Made by a program: the position numbers and the translations under genes. Below are positions 36,279 through 47,841 of a DNA stretch of 64,000 nt, one piece after another. A model generated the notes under the pieces. It was not told the origin of the DNA. It worked only from the letters and a program-made list of their open reading frames with translations, and did not search any database. This stretch comes from Gordionus sp. m RMFG-2023. Lineage: Eukaryota; Nematomorpha; Gordioida; Chordodea; Parachordodidae. Each line of letters starts with the position of its first letter. Position 1 is the first letter of the stretch. The stretch spans positions 19,160,846-19,224,845 of the forward strand of contig NC_088779.1 of assembly GCF_954871325.1 (NCBI RefSeq), read 5' to 3'.

Positions 36279-36986
36279 AAGAGGAAATTGTAAAAAAAGA
36301 AAATATTTAAGGAAAGTTCCTGGTTAATAAAGATGCAGATTTCAATGGTTTCAATGATGTAGATAATCGTGTAATCAAGAAGCAACCACTACCCGCGTAC
36401 ATCGTATGTCCAACGTATGAGAGGAACGACACTATGTTAGGAGGACAAAAAGTTATGAGGATACTACTAAAATCGCCTAAAAGAAAGGATGATGGCAACG
36501 TTAGAATCGACCTTCTAAAAGCAATACTGGGATAATTATCAAGATCTGATTGAGTGTATGAAATGATAAAGAAGAAATGCAGACATAAAATATGGTTTAA
36601 ACAAAAAATTATGGGAATATTTATTGAATGCTTATACGCTGATTAATTTTTTTTTTGAATCATTTATGGAATGCTTATACGCTGATTAAAATTTTTTTGC
36701 ATAGTGATTTAAAAAAAATATATATAATTTTGCCCAGAGGATATATTATATTTTCATATGAAAAAGAAATGAGTCAAAGATATATTATATGTTTATATGA
36801 AAAAGAAATGAGGTCAAAGATTTTTTTGTATTATATTTAAAGAAAAATAATAATAATGTTTTTTTTTCATGATTCGAAGATTGTAATTTATTTTTTAATA
36901 ATATATATTTTGATTTGTAGAAACCAAAAATAAAGTCTACATAAGCAAAGTTATTGTTAGTTATTTTTCCGGTAGAACTACAAAAG

Positions 36987-37273
36987 TCATATCAATAGGT
37001 AGTCATCTCAATAGATTAGGTAGTCATCTCAATAGATTAGGTAGTCATCTCAATAGGTTAGGTAGTCATCTCAATAGGTAGTCATCTCAATAGATTAGGT
37101 AGTCATCTCAATAGGTTAGGTAGTCATATCAATAGGTAGTCATTTCAATAGGTTAGGTAGTCATCTCAATAGGTTAGGTAGTCATCTCAATAGGTTAGGT
37201 AGTCATCTCAATAGGTTAGGTAGTCATCTCAATAGGTTAGGTAGTCATCTCAATAGGTTAGGTAGTCATCTCA
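36987..37273. repeat. minisatellite, right half
   Basis: More units of the same ~21-bp repeat, mostly in the aataggttaggtagtcatct form, end at about 37273. This half is more homogeneous than the left half. Confidence 0.92.
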
Positions 37274-37379
37274 TTCTAGTCTACCACCCAGAGCCAGGGC
37301 ATTGTCCATAATTAGCATTAAGTTTATTGTCCATTATAAAAATTTTACTTTAAGAAAATACTATATGTTTTAAGTTATG

Positions 37380-37690
37380 AATTTCATATCGAACAAAAAA
37401 ATTATATTCATCGTCAAACGGAATTAAATAATTCTATGTCTTTAAATTTTATATCGTCAAAGCAAATCAAAAAAAAATCCTATGCTTTAATTTTGAGTCG
37501 TCAAAGGAAATTAGATAATTTAATCTCGTTGGATTTTAAGTCGTCAAAGGAAATTGAATTATTCATTAAATTTAAGTTTTTAAAGAAAAACTAGATTATT
37601 CCGAATCTCTAATTTTAAGTTATAAAAGAAAATCAGATAATATTATGTCTTTATATTTAATTTATCAAAATAGATCAGAAAATACTATAA
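37380..37690. repeat. degenerate ~57-bp tandem repeats in the outer LTR element
   Basis: Units with ttttaagtcgtcaaaggaaat and aataattctatgtct recur about five or six times with drift. Confidence 0.7.
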
Positions 37691-37951
37691 CATGAAAAAA
37701 ATGTGTAATTCATATTCAATTTATAACTTGTAGCATAATAAGCGTATCAAAATACAAATTGGCGTAAAATTGTAAGTTTTAACTTTTACCTTTTGTATAT
37801 GTATATATCAGAATAATATTTGACTATATATATTTTTTTAAAAAAAAACAAGTCATGTCCTTCGAATTTAATTTAATTTTTACTTTTTTTTTAATTTTAG
37901 GCAAATTTTATACATTTTCTTTTTTTCTTACAAAAACGTACCGGGGCGCCA

Positions 37952-38138
37952 TGAAAGAAACAAGGAAGAAACAACTTTGTATTTTGGTTTTAAATTAACT
38001 TTATTTCTACTTTAATAATCATATGTATAATAATCAACTGGTATATATACTAAAACATTTCAATAGATATTTAAATTAATACTCAATTAACATTAAAATA
38101 AATTATTTCACAAATTTGAATAAACAACACAATTAACA
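37952..38138 (-). repeat. 5' LTR of the outer element
   Basis: The 187-bp LTR ends at the primer-binding site in element orientation. The shared core includes aataatcaactggtatata. Confidence 0.9.
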
Positions 38139-38569
38139 CAAATTTATGTAAACTATTTTATTTATTTATAATATTTATGCTCTTATTTGTATCTTTATTT
38201 TTATATAATATATATTTGTTGTAAAAAAATTTTTATAACTATTTCTAAAATGATTAGGTGTTTCTTTTGGCTTTAATTTATCATCTTTTAATGATTTGTA
38301 GTTGTAGATAAATTGTATTTTATCTAATAATTCATTCATCGTATGTCATTGTATTATATAGTAATTAAGGGGATCAGAACTATCCGGGATTTAAAGAGAT
38401 CCTTTTGAGAATTCAATTTTAAATGTAAAAACTACGGGATTATCACGTGCGAACCGTGATAACGAGACATCTTATTTTAAAACGGTTTCGTTTTATTACT
38501 TTTATATTTTTATTTAATATTTTTAAAGCTGTTATTTTTGGCCTTATGAAGGTAGATATGTCTAATATA
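38139..38569. other. AT-rich stretch without a gene
   Basis: Nothing is recognised beyond the TSD at its start and a small inverted word (tcacgtgcgaaccgtga) near 38443. Confidence 0.45.
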
Positions 38570-39400
38570 GGGTATCAATCAATGTTAATCAAAAAATATA
38601 TTTAACTGGAGGTCAACCTTCCCCCTTAATGTCCGAGCCTAGATTTGGAGGGTCGGTAACATTTTTATAAACACAAAATATCTATATGATTAAATAAAAG
38701 CTAATTTAAATATCTTTTGACTGAAAGTATTCATTTTTGGTCTGTGAGATGAGTAAAAAAGTGTGGTGGGAGGGGGTGAGTAAAAATTATTTTTCGATAT
38801 GGGTATCGAATAAAAAGTAATTAAACTTTTGATTGCAATAGTAACTATCACTCTAAATGTGCGGATCTAAGTCTTTGGTGGTGAGGAATATTTGTATCAA
38901 CAAAAAATATCGATATGAGTATCAAATAAAAGCTAATTTAAATATTTTTTGATTGAAAGTTTATTCTTGGTCTTGATAGAGAGGACTTGGTCTGGGCGTT
39001 AAATAGAGGGAAGGGAGGTAAAAAAATAAAAAAATTGATATGGATATCAAATAAAAGATAATTAAAATGTCGTTTGATTTTAATAATTATCACTCTAAGT
39101 GGGCGGGGGTTTTGAGGGTTCATTCTTGGTGGGTAGGACTGGAGAATGAATTGGGGGGGGGGGTTAAATAAAAAAGATATAGATATCAAATAAAAGACTA
39201 TTAAAATATCTTTTGATTCCAATAATAATTATTATACTAAGTAGGCGGGTCTAGGTCTTAGGGGGTGATGAATATTTTATGAACACAAAATAACGCTATG
39301 TGCATTAAATAAAACCTACATTAAATATCTTTTGATTAAAGGTATTCACCCTTTGTCGGTTGGATTTGGCCGGAGGGTTGATGGGTGTGCAGTTTGGAGG
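38570..39400. repeat. degenerate satellite-like array with G-rich spacers
   Basis: The motif tatcaaataaaagctaattt followed by aatatcttttga recurs about six or seven times, roughly every 100-140 bases. It alternates with G-rich words such as gtgggaggggg and aagtgggcggggg. No coding potential is likely. The period is irregular, as in an old satellite. Confidence 0.7.
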
Positions 39401-40715
39401 ATAAATTTTAAAAACACATTACTAAATTTTCTTATTGCTGTTATATGTTACACTTCTTTACAAACAAATCCTCTATATTATTTATTTTCAATTTTACTAA
39501 CTTATATATTTTTTTTTTATTTAAAATTAAAAATATAATTTAAAAATATTATCTATTATTTGCACAAATAATATTTAAGACATTTAGTGGAACATTAATA
39601 TCATATCTGAAACATTGGTATCATATATATATAGGTTACCTGTTTTTTTAAAATAATTATAATCATTAGATTTTTTCAGATTCTTAACAATTCAATTCTT
39701 ATCCTGAATCAAACTTAACCCTTTATAATATTTCTTCCAGGAACCTTAACTGAACTCATATATCAAAAGGTTCAGCACTCGTATATTATGTATTTTTATT
39801 TTATAAATAAATTTGTAACTCTTTGATTAACATTTATTTAAAGATTGATATAATTAACTCAATGTTACATAAAATTTTATCTCGTTTGTCCTTTTTAAAC
39901 AATTTAATCTTTGAAAATCCCGCGATATTTCTATGTGAATCTGGAAGGTCTAATAATCTATCCAATATTATTACTTGAAAATGAATTTATAAAGATCAAT
40001 CTTGAGAATTTACATGATCCATAATTTGAAATTAATATGCAATATAAATATTTAATAATCGAAGAAATATTTATTTGTTATATATATATATATCTTCATC
40101 CGTTCGATAGCAAATTTAAGATGAAACATTAGAAGAGAATGATATTTTATTCTAAAAATTAGTCCTCTAACGAATCTATAATAGGAAAATCTTTTATTAT
40201 TATATTAAATAAGACATTAAGATTCAATTTTTAATTGCTCGAAATATATAAAATTATGTTAAAAGAATAAAAATAAGAGAAATAGAATATGGTTTAAAAT
40301 CAATTATAGGGTATCGACATCAGTGGCGATACTCTTAAATTGAAAATAAAATATTTGATATTTTTAAATATATAAAGTAAAATTGCCATAATTATAACTG
40401 GTGAAGTCATTTTCCATCTTTCGTTTTTTTCATGAATTTTACAATGGAGCTTTGCTTATTCGTTTTATTAAACTAAATATTTTCTTCTGTACTTCCCACT
40501 TGCTTAGCATGATACGGCATTTATTTTAATATATTTCGTTTTAGTCATAGTTTCTTTCTTTATACTTTTAAATTTTCAGAATAAATTCTCAGTTTCTTTT
40601 AATGATAAGGCTAGCCAAGATTTGTTGCAAATAATAATTGTCATTTATTCTGACTACTACAATGATTAAAGTGCATAAGATTAGCTTGAATTTTAGAATT
40701 AGAACTTCCAATTGT
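39401..40715. other. AT-rich region without a gene
   Basis: No gene or element is recognised here. A possible TPD52 promoter would lie further right, before 42089. Confidence 0.45.
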
Positions 40716-41565
40716 CAGTAGTGCCCAGCGTCTACATGAGCGGGAGGAGTAGGAACAGTTTGCAACCTATTTTTTGAGGGAAATAGGCTGCTTTAATGTG
40801 GGTAGGATAAATTTTGAAGGGGGTTATCTATTAAATTTTAAGATGAAATCGAACAAAATTTATTGCTGTAAAAATTAATACTTTTATTATAGAATTATTA
40901 TAATACAATTCATCGACCAAGTCTATATATTGTAAACAATCAAACACATTGTTTCCCAAATAAAACTTTCTGCTATCCTTTTAAATGTAATTTAAAAGGT
41001 TTAGATATTTCAGCAAGCTCATAATGCCAAAATAATTAATTCATTGAAAATGATGGAGATTTTAATTGAATTTATTATCTAAAAAATAAATTCTTTAGAG
41101 ATAGATTAATTTAAGTTATCCTTTATAAATTCTCTGAAAAGAGTATCAATAAATTAAAGAGGTAAAAATAATAATAAGGAGATACCGCCCCCGAAGGTGG
41201 CGAGATTTTTTTAGTGGGGTAGGCAAAAGTTTTTGAAGGGGGTTTGCACCCAGTAAAAATCCTGTTATGTAGACGCTGGTAGTGCGACTAGGAGGGCGCA
41301 GGGGCGCGTCTCCTTCAAAGATTAGAAGCCCTCTTATAAAAAAATTTTTTATACCACTAAAAAAAAGTTGTTAGATAAAAAATAAAAAAAGAAATTAATT
41401 TAGAATAATGCTAGAAAAAAAGATTATTTTTGTTAGCTAAAAAAAGTTTTGTTAGCTAAAAAAGAAGATAATTTGGATAATGTTAGGCTAAAAAAAGGGT
41501 AATTTTGAAAATATTTTATAAAGTTTTTGAGCCCCCTAAGATTGTAAAGGCTAGTGACGTCCCTG
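40716..41565. mobile_element. hAT element containing a second hAT
   Basis: Ends are CAGTAGTGC at 40716, continued as GCGACTAGG after the insertion (about 41285), and CTAGTGACGTCCCTG (41551-41565). Flanks ccaattgt (40708-40715) and caaattgc (41566-41573) match at 6 of 8. Its own sequence is only about 290 bases. Confidence 0.75.
40726..41278. mobile_element. nested 553-bp hAT element
   Basis: TIRs are CAGCGTCTACAT (40726-) and ATGTAGACGCTG (-41278). TSDs gtagtgcc (40718-40725) and gtagtgcg (41279-41286) match at 7 of 8. It landed in the terminal repeat of the outer hAT. Confidence 0.85.
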
Positions 41566-42088
41566 CAAATTGCTACAACATGGAAACGATATAAAGAGAT
41601 TTCATGTTCAAAAAGAAAAATATGTTGGAAAATCGAATAACAGTGAATTTTCAAAACTCAAATAATTGTTCATAATCGCCTTTGTCAACCCCCCCCCCCC
41701 CCCCCATCTCCCACAATATCGCGATAGAATTCCAATATAAAAAACGGCGAAATACCCCCTCCACCTCTTATTTGTTAAAGGGCCTTTTTGTCTTATGCTA
41801 TTTATATGATGCAAATTAAATATATTTAATAAAACAATTAATTTGAAGATAGTTTCAAAAGTCCCAATCAATTTCTTTATATAATTATACGATATAAGCA
41901 TGTAAATTTGAACTGATTATAATTAATATTTGTAAAAATGGTATTGTTCGTGATGTTTAAAGTTATTAAAATTTTATTTATTTTTAATAAAAATATTTAG
42001 ATAACGTTAATTGATTTTGTTTGCTTAAGAGTTGCCAATTAAAAATTGTTTTAGCAAACTAGATATTTCATAATTCAGAGGCATTATT
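41566..42088. other. TPD52 5' flank, poly(C) run
   Basis: A run of about 17 C (41689-41705) and AT-rich DNA are present. The TPD52 promoter should lie in this stretch, but no core element can be defined reliably. Confidence 0.4.
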
Positions 42089-42128
42089 ATGGCTGCAAAT
42101 CATAAAAAACAGCAAGCAAATAGTGAAA
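42089..42128 (+). CDS. TPD52: probable first coding exon of TPD52
   Basis: ATG GCT GCA AAT starts MAANHKKQQANSE and ends one base into a codon at a GT donor (gtaatttt). The next exon at 53047 begins with the last two bases of a codon, so phases fit exactly, making Ser. No other start fits as well, but the link crosses 10.9 kb and is inferred. Confidence 0.5.
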
Positions 42129-45100
42129 GTAATTTTATATACATTGAAATGATATATTTTAAACTGATATCCCTAAAGATTGTTTTGTATTTATATTGCA
42201 TAGTTTTTAAAGCATATATTTTGCATGTAATATTAAAATCGTTATGGAATTTTTTTAATTTTATCTGCAAATCTAAATCATATTAAATTTTATATAGATT
42301 TTTGTTTATTTTTATTCAAATTTCTTAACATATAAATATAATTATGCTTAGTATCACCTATTTTATTTCGAGATTATTTATAAGCTATAATATATAAAAT
42401 AAATATTACCTAATTTATATTATAAGCTACTTATTAACTAATCATATTTTAACATTTGAAAAAATAAGATTTTTTTAATGATTTTTTAAAAAATTTGTGG
42501 CTTCATCATGATCCCTTGATAAAGGTTATAATTTTTTTTATTATTATAATACATGTATCCTATTAAATATATATCACAGCATCTTTCAATACAGTTTAGG
42601 AGGGTGGAAGTCAGTTGTAGTATGTAGTATCTTTTGAAATATAATTTAATTTAGTATATAATTCCATGTAATTAATTTAAGAATGAGTGATCATCCCTCT
42701 AAGGCCTTAAATTTTTTTAAAAGACCATTAGAAATGAATCTAAATTTTTACTATTCCTTTATTCATCATCTTTGTATTTTCTTCACCTAAAGATTGATCC
42801 TCAATCTGAATTCAATTAAAACCATCCTTTATGAATCCTAACCTGAACCTAAAAATAATAAGTTCAGCTTGGATTCAATCAATAAAAATTCCTAAAGAAT
42901 TTTATTTTACATAATTAACTGCAAATTATATTATTTTAGAGAGGCCTAAAATATTTATCATTATTTAGTATCCTATACTTTGCAGAATATTATAAGTAAA
43001 AGATATAAATTTTATAATGAAATATTTTAAATATTATACAATGACAAATAAATTATAGTGTCTTAGTTGAAATATAATATAAAAATCAACGGAAACCATT
43101 GTTTTGTTTCAAATTGGAAAGAAATTTAAATTACAAACCAAAATATGAAAAATAAAAACTAGTGAAGGTCATGGTTCAGTGTAGAGCCTATTTTTAAAGC
43201 CAAACCAACTGGTAAACCAGAATGTTGGGTACCACAAGATAAAAATTAAACTGGATTGGGTTTGGGACCAATTTTTATCATTGTTTTAATAATAATATCA
43301 GCTTCTCTAAATAGATTAAAAATTGTCTTCAGATATTACATTTTTAGCTTGGTAATATATTTAATATATCATCCTTGTTACAAACTCACCTGATTTGGGA
43401 AATAATTTTTCTCAAGGAACTAATGGCCGAATAATTTTTGGATTATAGATCTGCATAGTGGGAATTTTTTCCCATTATCATTCCTAGTCTGTTTAATTTT
43501 TTGATCTAGGCAAATTTTGTAAAATTAAGTGATCTATTTGATGTGTAAAGAATGAACCCTTACTAATATTAAGGCATATATACCAATAATATTTTTGTAA
43601 TAATTTTATTTTGAGTCAAATATTTTGTAAACATTCTTTGATAATTTCATTGGCTTGTTTATAATTTTAGTTTTTTAGGGCAAATATTAATTGTTAGTAT
43701 TATAAATAAGATGATGCAGAGAATTTTAAGGAGGTTAACAAAATCAGTTGATGTAAAAATAGGGGTATGATTCATTAAAAATTGATCATATGAATATATT
43801 TTTAAAAATGGATAATTTATGGATAATAATTTTTTTTATAACACATAATTTTCTAAATTTTAAGTTTGTCTTAAAATAAATATCAGTTATTCCATGTCAA
43901 ATCAAGCATCACAAACCACTTATCTTTCATTTTTGATAAAATTTATCATCACGTCATATAATTTAGTTAAAAATTTTTTTTAGCTTGCTATCAATTATAT
44001 TTGAGATAAAAGGGATTTTAGGTACTTTGTCACTGGTAAATATTTAGTTACCAACTAAATACTAAATCAATTTGTTAGTTATCAATTAAAGACTAGATCC
44101 ATTTGTAACCAAGTCAAAAATTGTTAATTAGGGGGAAAAAATTATAATTTTTCATTATAAATTATCATCTTATGTCTAATTAAAATTTTTCAAATTTTTG
44201 TTCCAACTGCTCATATTTTCTAATAATTTCTTCAATAATTAGCACGGCGGCTTAATTTGCCATTTTCGACACCCTTTTTTATTGTTAAAAATTTCTAAAA
44301 TTATTTTTAGTTTAAAAAATCAGTTTTATTTTAGCTCGTTAGCACACTTGGTTCCCGAGATACAGGTCCTTAAAGGGGCGAAAATTAGTAATCTAATCTA
44401 AAATTTTTAAAATGCATATATCTCAAAAACTATATTTTTTAAAAAAATTAAAAGTCCTCCATCATTTTGTAGGTAAAAAAAACCTCTAAAGGTCTATCGA
44501 AAAAGGAAAAAATTGGCATCTTAAACTTACAGTTTACCTGTATTATTTTACCCATATTTTTTCGAAAATTTGATTTTCTTTTATTTAGTTTATTATCTTT
44601 TATCAATATATATACGATGTGGGAAACCTTGGCGATTGTAATTTTTATTTGCCTTAAATATATAGCTAACTTACCAGTAACTGGATATTTCCATTTTTTA
44701 TACCAAAATATTTCAAATTTTTGGGCCATCATTCTGTCAAATCTATCAAAAAAGGCAAATTTCTGTCGACCATTTTTAAAATTGTTGGAATTATTTTGAT
44801 CGGTTAAAAAATAAGAAATCCGTTTATTTGTTCGTTAGCACACCCTGTTCCCCAGATACAGAGCCTCTAAGGTGCGACAAATGAAGGTATTTGCACCTGT
44901 AAAATTTTTATATTGCTTATATCTCAAAAACTTTTTAATACGATTTTTACTAAAATGAATTTAAATTAAGAATATATTGTTCAGGCAGATTTTGCTGGAA
45001 ATTATGCCTTTGTGGTTCAAGAAGTACAAGGATTTCAATGGAATAAAGCGCAAGTTACCATTCATCTATTTGTGATTTATTACAAGATAATTTAAATCAT

Positions 45101-47781
45101 TTAAGTTAATTATTAATATTAAAATCTCTCATTCATAATACAATTTCTATTCTATTCAATATTTAGTCTGCTACTTAAATTTCAAAGCCGCCCAAAAATT
45201 CTTCTACTTTTCAGATGGAGCATATAAAATTCGCAAAAATTTAATCAATCTTTGCAATCATAAAGATGATTTCGATATGGCATTTCTGGGCCACATCTCA
45301 CGGAAAATCGGCTTGGAATCAGAGGTACAGTCAAATGTTTAGTGGCGATGGCTAATTTACAGAACAAATAATTTGTCCTAAGGATTTTCAGAAACGCAAA
45401 AATGTGATATTTTTTATCTAATTTCTCAAGATAATATTGAAGCAGAATTTTATTCAACAGAATCGCAAATATTAAACATAATCTTTCACTCAAATATTAA
45501 TGCGAATTTAATATGGAAAATAGATATATAACATGTATCTATGATAATCAATGGTGGATGGCCTATTTTAGAAAAATATTCGAAAAAAGGAGGTTTTAGT
45601 TAATTTTCTATTTGAGCCCTCAAATTCTTATACATATCCTGATTGACAAATTATGTACATAAATGACAAATTTTAGATGTGGTAAGTTCTTCAACTAAAG
45701 ATGAAACAATCAAACCTTTTTATCTTTTTAATTTGTTTGTTTAAATATATAATAATTTATATTATCTAACTATATTTTATTTTAAATAAATTTTAAATTA
45801 TGGAATGAATTTGATTATCAATTTATATTTCTATATCATTAATAAATATGAATAATAATGCGAAAGAAATTTATTATACTTAATACATTACACTGTGTGA
45901 CAAATTTCGACTTGATACATTACACTGTGTGACAAATTTCGACTTGATTTTTTGGGAGAAAATAAAATAAACATGTTTTAAGACAGTTTTTTATGCATAT
46001 TCTAAATCCGCTGTCAGTTTTTCTAGCACGTCAGGTTTTTTATTTATTTTAGGTTATAGTGGCCAAAAAGGTCATTTTTAGCACTTTTTGAAGGTTTATA
46101 ACTTCGGTTCTAATGATCTCTACAACTAAAAAAATATCTTAATTTTTGCAGCAAACCTTCCTTATTATTATTATACATTTTTTTTTTATAAAATCCTTAC
46201 TCAATTTTTAAACAACCATATTTTTTAAATTTACCTTTATTTATAAAATCTTTTTTAATATAGCTTACATTTAATATATTTATTTATTATATTTTACCGG
46301 ATAAACAACCTACGAAATTTCAGGATAACTTCTTCTTATTTTTTTTGTTAAACCCAAATATACTAGTCGAGCAAAAATAACAATCCCACGAATGATTTCT
46401 TGCTACGTGCCAAAATGCAGGTTTCGAATAAGGCAAATATGACCGTTTTCCATTTACCCATGAATTAAAAGAATTATAACATGTTTTACATATGTAATTA
46501 GGGGCAAATGGTTTATCCAAATCGCAGAGTGGAATATTGTAATAAATTTCATAAATCCTTTGAATGATTGGAGAAATTGGACATTTTTGTGCGGGCAATA
46601 TATAGCCCACACAGATGTAACAAAATTTAGAGACGCACTTTAAACAAGGGGACCTCGGCATTAATTTTTTGTAGAATATTATATAAGGAGGGAATTTGAA
46701 TAATATTTAAAATCCAATTTAAAAAAAAATTAATGAAAGAAATTAAATATTTATGAAAAATTAAGCGCGAAAAAAATAATTCTTCTTCTTGCTTCCTACT
46801 CGTTATTTGGCATTATTATTTATTGCCCTTACTACGGGTTCAAGGTACTCCATTGGAAAATCATATATTTTGATATAAATTGATTAAAAAAACAAATATT
46901 CTTAAATACATCTAAAAAAGATAAATATTAATAAAAAATATGAAAAAATTACCAATTATTGCATTTTAAATGAATTTTGCTTCATCAATTCAAAAAGAGT
47001 ACAAATTAAAAAAGTGGGTACAGATATCTGATTTTGGTATAAATTGATCATAAATGCATAAAATATTACTAAATACAACTAAAAAAGATAAATATTACCT
47101 TAATTTTGCTTTAAAAACGCTTTATGCAGAGAAAATTCAATAAAAGTGTACAAATTAAAAAGTTCGAAAATATCTGTACCGACTTTTTTAATTTATAGAT
47201 TTTGGTTGAATTTTCATGGCATAGAGTACTTTTGAAACATAATTAGAATTAATATATAATCTTGAGCATATTTGAAGCAAAATTATATAAAATTTATCTT
47301 CTAAAGTTAATAATTTTGATAGTAATTTAAATTGAAAACTTAAGACCCCCAAAACGAAAAACCAATCGATAAAAAATTATAAAAATTAGTAAATTTATAA
47401 AGAAATATAAGTTTAACACTATTACCAATTTTCAGGGATTTTTATTCGATACTTTTTAAAATATATCGGTATAAAAACCTAAATTTTACTATTTTTGAGA
47501 TTTCGAAAAGTTGTCTTTATGTGGTAATATTTTTAAAACTTGACGTGTAGAAAAAATTTGGAAAACGGATTCGAACTCAACGTCAAATTCTGCACCAAAA
47601 CTTGTTTTTATTTTCTTCTCCCATTTTTCTTGTCACAGTGTATTAGATGTCTAATGGACATTTGATTCCACCGCCCCTCAGTTTAATTGGTACATTTAAT
47701 AGGAATTCGAAATTTTTTAATATAAAAATATCCTCTTATTGGTAAGTTAGCAATAAATTTTCAACTATAATTTGTTTTTTC

Positions 47782-47841
<60 letters not shown>

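Larger units (their letters stand above)
31536..36986 (+). mobile_element. Ty3/gypsy LTR retrotransposon inserted in the minisatellite
   Basis: LTRs of about 260 bases (31536-31799, starting TGTTGTAG; and about 36728-36986) differ at only a handful of positions, so the insertion is fairly young. gtcat of the minisatellite unit is duplicated at its edges (31531-31535 and about 36986-36990). A primer-binding-like TGGTGCCG follows the 5' LTR at 31800. Parts in order are an N-terminal Gag-like stretch with a hydrophobic start (32105-32477), CCHC zinc knuckles (about 32695-33080), an aspartic protease (LLDTGAAIS, about 33320), reverse transcriptase (YMDDVLV, about 34630), a shortened RNase H region, and integrase (about 35440-36275). 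No envelope gene is seen. It is broken, with several interruptions. Confidence 0.95.
30591..38138 (-). mobile_element. LTR retrotransposon with internal minisatellite, host of a Ty3 insertion
   Basis: LTRs at 30591-30795 and 37952-38138 (element start TGTTAATTGTGTTG, end TTTCTTTCA) are flanked by a perfect 5-bp duplication caaat (30586-30590 and 38139-38143). On the minus strand a primer-binding-like TGGCGCCCCGGTACG abuts the 5' LTR (37951-37937), and a purine tract GAGGAGGGGAA precedes the 3' LTR (30806-30796). After removing the Ty3 insertion only about 2.1 kb remains, mostly repeats, so it is non-autonomous. A short tail before the purine tract (about 30800-30920) may be the end of a former polyprotein. 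It is a broken fossil with moderately similar LTRs. Confidence 0.9.

Noticed and set aside
38938-39222. 94-codon minus-strand frame
   Set aside because: It lies in the degenerate satellite, and its repeated peptide words come from the DNA repeat.
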